A stretch of 64,000 bases of DNA, from the NCBI RefSeq assembly GCF_000621625.1, contig NZ_JHXV01000028.1, positions 1 through 64,000 of the forward strand, in the 5' to 3' direction. Below the pieces are notes generated by a model. It saw only the letters and a list, made by a program, of their open reading frames with translations. It was not told the DNA's origin and made no database searches. The DNA is from Crocinitomix catalasitica ATCC 23190. Its GTDB lineage: Bacteria; Bacteroidota; Bacteroidia; Flavobacteriales_D; Crocinitomicaceae. Below, piece after piece: positions 26,247-35,400 of this stretch (position 1 is its first letter; each line of letters starts with the position of its first letter). A program made the translations under genes and the position numbers.

Positions 26247-28526
26247 TTATTTAAATAACTTTAATTCAGCTCTTCTGTTCAAGGCATCGTTCGACTCATC
26301 AACTAAGAAAGCTTCACCGTAAGCATTAATTGCAAATCTCGATTTGTCAATTTCATATTTAGAAAGATACTCCGCAATCCATGTTGCTCTTTTTTCTGAC
26401 AATATCATATTGTAATCACTCGAAGCAGTTGCATCAGCATAAGCAGAAATAGATAGTTTCAAAGTCGGATAATCTCGCATTAATTCCAATATCGTTCGCA
26501 ACTTACCTAAATCATTTTTCATAACTTTAGTTTGATCCGAATCGAAATAAACGGTAATGATTTCATATCGATTACTCATATCAAGGTTGAATTCCTCTTC
26601 ATTATTTAATAAAGAAACTGTATTTTCTGACTTGTCACCTTCAGGTTTAAAGACAAAGAATTTATCCTCTGTTGATTGAATTTTGGCGATCACCATACCA
26701 TATCTATTGACGATATATAGTTCTAAAACGTCATCACTCTCTGCTAAGAACATGTATGCTTCGTCTTCAGGTAATCCGGTAAATGAGAATCGACCTTCTT
26801 CATCAGATAATTCCATCCCAATCTCCTTACCAGCACTTGTATAAGCTCTAACTTCAAGTTCTCCGGTCTTTTTATTTGAGTCCTTCACTTTAAATTGACC
26901 AGAAATATTGATGTTATCAATTTCAAAAATGTCACTTCTTTCTTGAATGAAACTTAAGTTGTTTTCCGTATTTGCTTTAATCAATCGGTAGACGAATTTG
27001 GCATTATTGTTAAACTTCAACTCTGTAAATATTTTTTCGCGAGAATCATATATATAGAATAGGAAGTCGTTTGTTTTATTTGGAATGTGAACGAAATACT
27101 TTTGTTTCATATCCAGATCGATAAAGTTAAAGTTACCGAATTGATCTGTTTTAGATGTTCCGACCACTTTGCCACTCGAATCGAGCAATTGGATTGGGTA
27201 ATTACTCAACGGACGTTCATTTTCTTCGTCGTAAAATAACTGGCCAAAAAGTTTCGCACGATTTAACGTGAAATCTTTCATATCTTCAGGAATGAAGCTG
27301 ATGATTCCACTGTTTTCGTAAAATAGTTTTTTGTATTTAAAAGCACCTTTTTCATCTAGAAGTAGGTTGGCAATTGTATTTCCTTCGTCATCAAAAAGTT
27401 CTAGAATTAATTCTTCTGATAAATCTCCACCTAGAATGATTGCTAAGTTATTTGGATTTTTGATGTCGTCAAAAGAAAATTCTCCATCACTGTTTGTCTC
27501 TCCCTGATAAACAAAGTCACCTTGTTCGTCCACTAATTTTACAGCAAGATTTTCAGCTCTTGCATTCAGTTTCCTAAATGTAAATGAACCAGATATTTTG
27601 TTTTTCACAGTAACTTTTCTCTCTAATGTAAAATAGAATATGTCATCATTTCCATTCTTATTAGATGTATAGTAACCCGCTTTCATGTCGGGTGTGATAC
27701 AAATACCAAAATCTTCAAATTCAGTATTTAATCCGTTCAACTTGATCGGGAAAGATTCCTGATCGAGTGAGTCAAGTATGGCAACGTAAATGTCTAATTT
27801 GCCCTTTCCTTTTTCTTTGTCACTTGAGTAGAAAAGGTTGTCATTTATGTAATACGGGAACTTTTCATTGCTTGCAGTGTTGATACTCGTAACATTAACA
27901 GCTGGTTGCCATACTCCATTCACCAAGTCTGAATAATAGATGTCATTCTCTCCCTTGCCTCCAACTATGTCAGAAACAAAGTATAGACGTTTTCTTTTAG
28001 AATCGTAAGCAGGATGGGCGAATGTATTGGTTGGGGAACTGAAAGGTAATTTTCTTATTTGTGTCCAATTATTATTCTTCTTGACAGCCATAAATAATTG
28101 TGGCAAATATTTTTTCTCTCCTGAAAGAGTTTTTCCAAGTTCGACTTGCGTAAAGAATAAAGTATCACCTGTTACTGAGAAGCTAATTGGTCCAGTATGC
28201 GTTTTAGATTTAATTTTATTTGACATCAAAACAATTCGATTGACGTTGACAGAATAATCGTCATAAATTTTAATGTCACCTTGGAAAACGTTTAAATAAC
28301 CATTTTTTTCCCAGTTATTTTCCCCTTCGTTATTCTTATTGTATTCTCTTGAGGAGGTAAAATATAAAGTACCATCATGAATAATCGGACTAAAGTCATC
28401 TGACGGTAAATTCAGTCCTTTAATTGGTTGGACGTTTGCAACCAGTTCAATTTTTTCAATCTCATATGTTTGGGCATATGAATTGAAAAGGGCTAATATG
28501 AAAGTAAAAAGTAAAGCTAATCTCAT
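26247..28526 (-). CDS. OmpA-family protein with PD40 propeller and Cna-like repeats, T9SS-associated
   Basis: The start at 28526 (MRLALLFTFILALFNSYAQ) gives a signal peptide and lies one base after the PorP/SprF stop. Residues about 40-300 contain PD40/WD40-like strands (GTLYFTSSR, KRLYFVSDIVGGKGENDIY, DNLFYSSDKEKGKGKLDIY). The middle has beta-sandwich repeats (GSFTFRKLNA, GQLFYDEENERPLSNYPIQLLD, DQFGNFNFIDL). The C-terminus is an OmpA peptidoglycan-binding domain (VYFDSDQTKVMKNDL to NRRAELKLF). This is the architecture of PorE-like and other T9SS-linked OmpA proteins. It is the last gene of the adhesin operon and probably anchors the export or adhesin apparatus to peptidoglycan. Confidence 0.85.
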   Translation of the reverse strand: MRLALLFTFILALFNSYAQTYEIEKIELVANVQPIKGLNLPSDDFSPIIHDGTLYFTSSREYNKNNEGENNWEKNGYLNVFQGDIKIYDDYSVNVNRIVLMSNKIKSKTHTGPISFSVTGDTLFFTQVELGKTLSGEKKYLPQLFMAVKKNNNWTQIRKLPFSSPTNTFAHPAYDSKRKRLYFVSDIVGGKGENDIYYSDLVNGVWQPAVNVTSINTASNEKFPYYINDNLFYSSDKEKGKGKLDIYVAILDSLDQESFPIKLNGLNTEFEDFGICITPDMKAGYYTSNKNGNDDIFYFTLERKVTVKNKISGSFTFRKLNARAENLAVKLVDEQGDFVYQGETNSDGEFSFDDIKNPNNLAIILGGDLSEELILELFDDEGNTIANLLLDEKGAFKYKKLFYENSGIISFIPEDMKDFTLNRAKLFGQLFYDEENERPLSNYPIQLLDSSGKVVGTSKTDQFGNFNFIDLDMKQKYFVHIPNKTNDFLFYIYDSREKIFTELKFNNNAKFVYRLIKANTENNLSFIQERSDIFEIDNINISGQFKVKDSNKKTGELEVRAYTSAGKEIGMELSDEEGRFSFTGLPEDEAYMFLAESDDVLELYIVNRYGMVIAKIQSTEDKFFVFKPEGDKSENTVSLLNNEEEFNLDMSNRYEIITVYFDSDQTKVMKNDLGKLRTILELMRDYPTLKLSISAYADATASSDYNMILSEKRATWIAEYLSKYEIDKSRFAINAYGEAFLVDESNDALNRRAELKLFK

Positions 28527-28527
28527 T

Positions 28528-29439
28528 TTATAAATATCTAGGTGAAGTAACGACACCTTTTTTTAAGTTAAAATCAAACCCTATTAAAATCTCGTGCGAA
28601 CCGTATGAGTAACTACTCAATTTGGTAAGCGATAAATCGTACGAATATCCAATTCTTAAATAATCTGTAATGTTAATATCCGTCAATAGAATTATACTAT
28701 TGAAATTTCTTAATCCAATACCGAGCCAAAAACGTTTATAAAACATTGCTTGTAGATTAAAATCTATACTTAACGGAGCTTGTTCCGTGTACTTCATTAG
28801 TATTGAGGGTTTTAGAATCGTGTTGTAATTTACATCAAAAACATATCCTGAAGTAAAATAATAGTGTCTTCTTAAATAATAACTGTCATGATTGGTTAAC
28901 CCATTCAATTTGTATTGGTGTTTTGTAATGTGAGTTGACGAAATACCTGCGTAGAATTTTGGTGTATAATAATAAAGGCCAAAATCAAAAGTAGGTGCAA
29001 TAGCGCTTGTTTTCAATTTTGTATCCACTGCGTCATTTTCTTCTCTAAACTGTAATTCGTTAAAATTTAGTTGGGTGTTTAAAATTCCTCCCCTTAGACC
29101 AAATGATAGAATACCATCTTCTAAAACTAAATGGTATGCTGCTGTTGCTTGAGCAGTTATATTTCTAGTGGGTCCAAATTTGTCATGTGAAAAATTGGCG
29201 CCCCATGCTAATTTGTTTTTATTTGTCGGTACATGGATTGACAATGATTGTGTATTGGGTGCTCCTTCAAGTCCTACCCATTGATTTCTATTGATCAAAA
29301 CCGCTGAAACCGCGTCTCTTGATCCCGCATATGCAGGATTAACGATGTATGGATTAAATAAATATTGGCTATATATCGATTCTTGTTGCCCGAATGCGGA
29401 CAATTGAACTAATAATAATATGATGACACAATATCTCAT
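28528..29439 (-). CDS. PorP/SprF-family type IX secretion membrane protein
   Basis: The family hallmark QQESIYSQYLFNPYIVNPAYAGS follows a signal peptide (1-17); NPAYAGSR and NRNQWVGLEGAP are diagnostic (quoted in pieces). It is predicted to be a 14-stranded-type outer-membrane barrel of 303 aa. In Flavobacterium, SprF is needed for secretion and surface attachment of its neighbour SprB, a type B CTD adhesin. Here it lies 4 bp downstream of a type B CTD giant protein gene, so it is very likely that protein's dedicated partner. Confidence 0.93.
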   Translation of the reverse strand: MRYCVIILLLVQLSAFGQQESIYSQYLFNPYIVNPAYAGSRDAVSAVLINRNQWVGLEGAPNTQSLSIHVPTNKNKLAWGANFSHDKFGPTRNITAQATAAYHLVLEDGILSFGLRGGILNTQLNFNELQFREENDAVDTKLKTSAIAPTFDFGLYYYTPKFYAGISSTHITKHQYKLNGLTNHDSYYLRRHYYFTSGYVFDVNYNTILKPSILMKYTEQAPLSIDFNLQAMFYKRFWLGIGLRNFNSIILLTDINITDYLRIGYSYDLSLTKLSSYSYGSHEILIGFDFNLKKGVVTSPRYL

Positions 29440-29443
29440 TGAT

Positions 29444-32400
29444 TTAATATACTATTTGAACCCAACCGGCTTCACTTAATTCATTATTTACTTCAACTAC
29501 ATAGTAATACGTGTTAGGTGGTAATAATGTTCCTTTTTTATCTGTACCGTCCCAAATTGTATTGATATTATCGTAATTGTCGAATTCTAATATTTTATCT
29601 CCCCAACGATTAAAGATCATCACAGTATTGGGTAAGTAGTTGATAAGATTTTCGATGTACCATGTGTCATTTGTCCCATCTCCATTCGGTGAAAATGCGT
29701 TGACAACATAAATAGTACATTCGTTTTGCGGACTAAAACCTAAGTGCAGTGTATCGTATACAACACAATTATCTTCATTGGTAATTTCAACCATATAATC
29801 ATGTTCTTGTAAAGTAAAAACTGAAGGCCTATCGCTTACAATATTGTAAATTCCTCCACTGTTTTCCCATGAATAACTAACACCACCATAGGCAGCCAAT
29901 TCTGCTGACTTGCCTAGGCAAACTTGAATATCGTCACCTGCACGCATACCTGCTGTATCAGATAATAATATGGTTATATCACTAAATGTACTTTGACAAC
30001 CGTTGATGTCTTTAACTTGAATAAAGTAATTGTTTTCACCAACGTCTAGGAGTGTCGGAATGTAAAAGATACCTGAATCAAGAATAGGGTCGAGTTCACT
30101 GTATTTTCTCCAGTATACTGTTGCATCATCGGCGGTAATATCCGCTTCCATTGTCAAAAGTTCATCTTGAGGACAATATAAATATTGCGTTGATTTAACT
30201 TCGTTAATAATTGGAAGTGCAAACGCTGTAACAATTTTACTGATGGTGTCTTTACACGTCAATTCTGTTCCAGGGGTAATGTATCTTACTGTATAAGCGT
30301 TCCCGTTTGTATTGGTAATCGTTCCTGTTAATTCATCAATAATTGCATCGTCTAAAGGGGTAGGGTTGAATTCAAATATTCCTCCAGCTGTTCCTGTTAC
30401 TTCAGCATTGTTTTCATCACCAGCGCAGAAGTTGTCAAAATCAAAATCGGCGATTTCTGAAATCATTGCAAGGGTATTCATCGTATCTCTTTCTGAACAA
30501 ATACCAACAGTATACTCTATTGTGTAAGATGTTCCCGGAACTGCATCAGAAATATAGCCAGTGATTGGATCAATTAATGCACCGTCCATTAAGTCCGGAG
30601 CAAAACTAAAGCTACCGCCTTCAGTTCCAATATCAGTTGGTATGCCAATAAATTCTGCACAAAAATTTTCAAAGTTAAATGACTCATCTGTACTGATTAC
30701 TGAAACCAAAATCGTGTCTTGTTCGGCACAAACACCAACCGTATATTCGATAGGATAAATCGTACCCTCCTTACCGTCAAATATTTGTCCAGTTAATGCA
30801 TCAATACTTGCTCCGTCTAATAAGTCTGGTGCAAAAGCAAATGTTCCACCCGGACTTGCAGTCACAGCTATTTCACTATCTGTATTCGGACAAAACTCGG
30901 GAATGCTAAAGCTTTCGTCTGTTTCAATGATATGGACAAGAACTGTGTCCTCTTCTAAACATGCACCAACCATATAAGCAATTGCATAAGTTGTTCCTTC
31001 TACAGTGTTTGACAATTCCCCTGTTTCGTCGTCTATTGAGGCTCCATCAAGAAGATCCGGTGCTAAATAAAATAGGCCATCTGGAGTCATAACATCAAAG
31101 GGAGCTCCAACTGTATTTGGACAAAAGTCTTCAAAAGTAAATGATTCGTCTGTTGGAATTACTATTGCAGTCATGGTATCTCTGTCGTCACAAACACCTA
31201 CGTGGTATATTATAGAATATGACGTGCCTTCTACACCGTCACTCACAACACCTGATATAGGGTCAATACTTGCACCGTCACCTGGTAAAGGGGGTAAAAA
31301 ACTAAAATCTCCGCCTAAATCACCTGTTAAGACAGGAACACCATCTGTTCCAGGGCAAAAATCGTCAAAAATAAAGCTTTCGTCAGTCTCAATCACATTA
31401 ACCAATACAGTATCAACTTCGTTACATATTCCTACTTCATATTCTACTGCGTATGCTGTTCCTTCAATACCATTTGTAATAAGACCACTAGTTGGATCGA
31501 TTAAAGCGCCATCTAATAGGTCTGGAGCGAAAGTAAATGTACCTCCAGGAGAAGCTGCTGTAGCAGGAAGACTAGTACTTGCGCAGAAATCATCTAAGCT
31601 AAAACTTTCGTCAATCGTTATAACAAATACATCTTGTGTACTCGACTCCGAACATAGACCTACTACGTATTCAATATTGTAAGTACTTCCTTCAACAGTA
31701 TTGGTTAGTTCACCTGTTAATAAATCTATTTCAACGCCATCTAAAGGATCTGGAGATAAGTAGAATGCCCCGCCAGGCGTTACAATGTCGGAAGGAGTGC
31801 CGATAGTTCCGGGACAGATATCCTCAAAATTAAATGATTCGTCAATATTGATTACCAGTGCAGAATTGGTGTCTGCATCTCCACAAACGCCAACGGTATA
31901 GATTATTGTATATGTCGTACTTTCAACACCATCACTTACGATTCCAGTTGTTGGGTCAATTGATGCACCATCTATTGGAGCTGGAAGTAGGAATGAGAAA
32001 ACTCCTCCTTCATCTCCCGTTATAACAGGGATTCCGTCAGTTCCTGGGCAAAAATCATCAAATTCAAAAGACTCATCCGTTTCAATAACATTTACAAAAA
32101 CGGTATCAACCTCTCCACATGAACCAACGGCATATTCTACTTGATAAGCAGCGCCTTCAATTGCATTCGTAATAACACCTGTACTTGGATCGATTAAAGA
32201 GCCATCAAATAAATCAGGGGCAAAACGATAAGTTCCACCTGGTGTATTCGGTACGGCAGCATCACTTGTTTCTGCACAAAAATCAGCTAAACTAAAAGCT
32301 TCATCGGTTGCTTCAACTGTTATAGAGACACTATCTATTTCGTAACAAGCTCCAACTAAATATTGTATGGTATAAGTTGATCCTTCAACACCTTCGGTAA

Positions 32401-35400
32401 ATTCACCAGTAATTGGATCTAACAATGCACCATCACCTAAATCTGGCGCCAGTGAAAAGATTCCACCTGGTGAAGCAATATCATAAGGTAGACCTGTATC
32501 ACCTGGACAAAGATCATCAAACGAAAAGGATTCGTCAGTTGGCAATACATGAACTTCAACCGTGTCCTTATCATTACAAGCACCAACAGTATAAATAATG
32601 GTGTAAGTTTCACCTTCTATTGCATCAGAAAGCAAACCTGTTGTTGGATTTAGAGTAGCACCATCTAGTGGATCAGGAGGTAAAAAACTAAATGTTCCAC
32701 CTGCATCACCTTCAATAACCGCAATCCCATTTGTGCCTGGGCAAAAATCACTCATGCTAAAGCTTTCGTCTGTTTCAATAATAGATACAGTAACAGAGTC
32801 TCTTTCGCTACACACGCCAACTGTATATTCAATTGTATAACTAGATCCTTCAGTTGTTCCGCTTAATTCACCCGTAGCCATGTCTAATATTGCACCATCA
32901 ACTGGATCAGGAGCGAAGTTAAATACGCCACCAGGTGTTGCTATTACTGTAGGGAAACCAGAATCAGCCTCACAAAAATCGTCAAATGTAAAAGATTCGT
33001 CGGTTGGTATAACTTGAACAGCAACGGTGTCTTTATCGTCACAGGTACCAACAGTATAGATTACGTTGTAAATAGTACCTTCAACACCATCGCTTATTGT
33101 CCCTGTTGCGTCATCAATACTTGCACCGTCTAATGGAACTGGACTTTGAAAGCTGAATACACCACCTGCTTCACCGATTATCGTTGGCGTTCCATCAGTC
33201 TCAGGACAGAAATCAGCAAATGAGAAACGTTCATCCGTTTCAATAATACTAAATGTAACCGTGTCTTTATCGTCACATACACCTACAGTATAAATAATTG
33301 TATAATCTGTTCCTTCAATTGCACCAGTAAGTTCTCCTGAATCTGGAACGAGTACTTCACCATCAGCAGGAGCGGGAGGTAAGAACGAGAAAATTCCGCC
33401 AGCATCACCAATTATAACAGGTGTTCCGGTTGTGCCTTCACAAAAATCTGCGTATGAAAAGCGTTCGTCTGCTTCAATTGCAAAAGCGGTAACTGAATCT
33501 CTTTCGCTACATGTACCAACTGTATATTGGATCGTATATGAAGTTCCTTCAACGGCATTTGTCAATTCTCCTGAACTAATATCAATACTTGCACCGTCAC
33601 CTATATCAGGAGCGAGTTCAAATTCTCCACCAGGAGTTGCAATAACTGAAGGATAACCATTTGTAGCGATACAAAAATCATCAAATTCAAAAGATTCATC
33701 AGTTGGGGTAATTGTTACAGTAACTGTATCTTTGTCGTCACAAACACCAACGGTATAAATTATATCATAAGAATTCCCTTCAACACCATCTGTTAATTCG
33801 CCTGTACTGGCATCAATAGCTGCACCATCTAAAGGATCCGTTTCAAAACTGAAAACACCTCCTGCCTCTCCAATTATAACAGGTGTGCCTGATAGACCAG
33901 GGCAGATATCATCAAAAGAGAATCGTTCGTCTGTGAAAATTGTTGCTACTTCAACAGTATCAACTTCAGCACAAACACCAACTTCATATTCAATATAGTA
34001 TGTATTGCCTTCAACAGCGTTCGTAATTTGCCCGGTTGCGGCATCAATTGAAGCGCCATCCGCTGGGTCAGGTGCAAATTGAAAACTACCACCAAGTGTT
34101 TCTGTGACTGGCACTTCGCTGTCTGGAATACAGAAGTCGCTAACTGTAAAACGTTCATCAGTTGGGATTACTGTAACTGCAACCGTATCACGGAAAGCAC
34201 ACTGAAGTAAATCGTAAATTACATAATATGTGGTTCCTTCAACACCATCTGTAATTGCACCAGTACTTGCATTCAACGTTGCTCCATCAGCAGGGTCATC
34301 CCTAAAAGTGAATGTTCCGCCAGGTTCAGTAATACTTGAAGGTAAACCGATTGTTCCAGGACAGAAATCAGGATAAACAAAACTTGGATCTAAATCAATA
34401 ACTGTGACAATTAATGTGTCATTATTATTACACTCATTAACATTTCTAAATATCTCATATGAGTTTCCTTGAACACCTCCGGTTAAAACACCAGTTAAAC
34501 TATCTAATGTTGCACCATCAGCAGGGAAAGGACTTGTAAAACTGAAATATCCATCGTCACCAAGAATTACTGCACGTCCTAAAGAATCAGGGCAAAAATC
34601 GTCCATACTAAACGAAGGGTCACCACTTCCTTCAACCAATAAATTATTTCCGAATTCGGATGTATTACCAGAATTAATACGGGTCACTGTCGCGGTGATG
34701 CTTGTACTGACAGGAATGACTTCACCATGATCAAATTCGAATTGTTCGGGTGTTGAAACAAGTGTAACATTTTGAAAGCCGATAAAAGTTTTTCCTTCTC
34801 CGTTTGTTGCATCTGGAGAATCAATTGTGAAGAATTCGACCCGACAATCAGAACCAACAGGAAGGTTTAATTGATATCCTGTTTTTGTGTCTTCAGCGTC
34901 ACATGATACTGAATAGATAAGTTGAGGAAAGTCAATTTCATGATTTTGCCCAGTAATATTTAAACTAGAATCGTTTGGTAATACAAGTCCATCTCCTTTA
35001 AGATCTATTCCTTGCGCATTATTATTGTAAATTGAATTGCGATAAAATGAATTGTATTGAGACAGTCCTCCTTCTGCACCGACATTTATTCCGCTTCCAT
35101 TATTGGCTATATGATTACCATATCCATTTTCAATATTTCCTATTATATTTCGATTGGCATCTTCTAAAAGAATACCTGCATTGGTATTGTCAATTTCTCC
35201 GATAAGATCAAGTGCGACACCAATACAATTATTGTAAATTTTTGATGAATCTGAATCTTGTAAATAAATACCGTAGTCATTTTTACCAATAATATTTCCG
35301 CCATTGGTTAAATGAGATCCAATACTATTGGCATCAGACTTTACCAAAAGTCCATAAGGGGTTAAACTACCCCCAGAAATCTCATTGATACCGTCATTCG

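Noticed and set aside
30312-31682. Plus-strand open frames inside the adhesin gene, up to 169 codons (31173-31682)
   Set aside because: They are antisense to the repeat modules and their peptides repeat in step with the modules; a shadow of the coding repeats.
30220-34625. CRISPR-like periodic repeats
   Set aside because: The 231-bp periodic units are in-frame coding modules without conserved short repeats and unique spacers.
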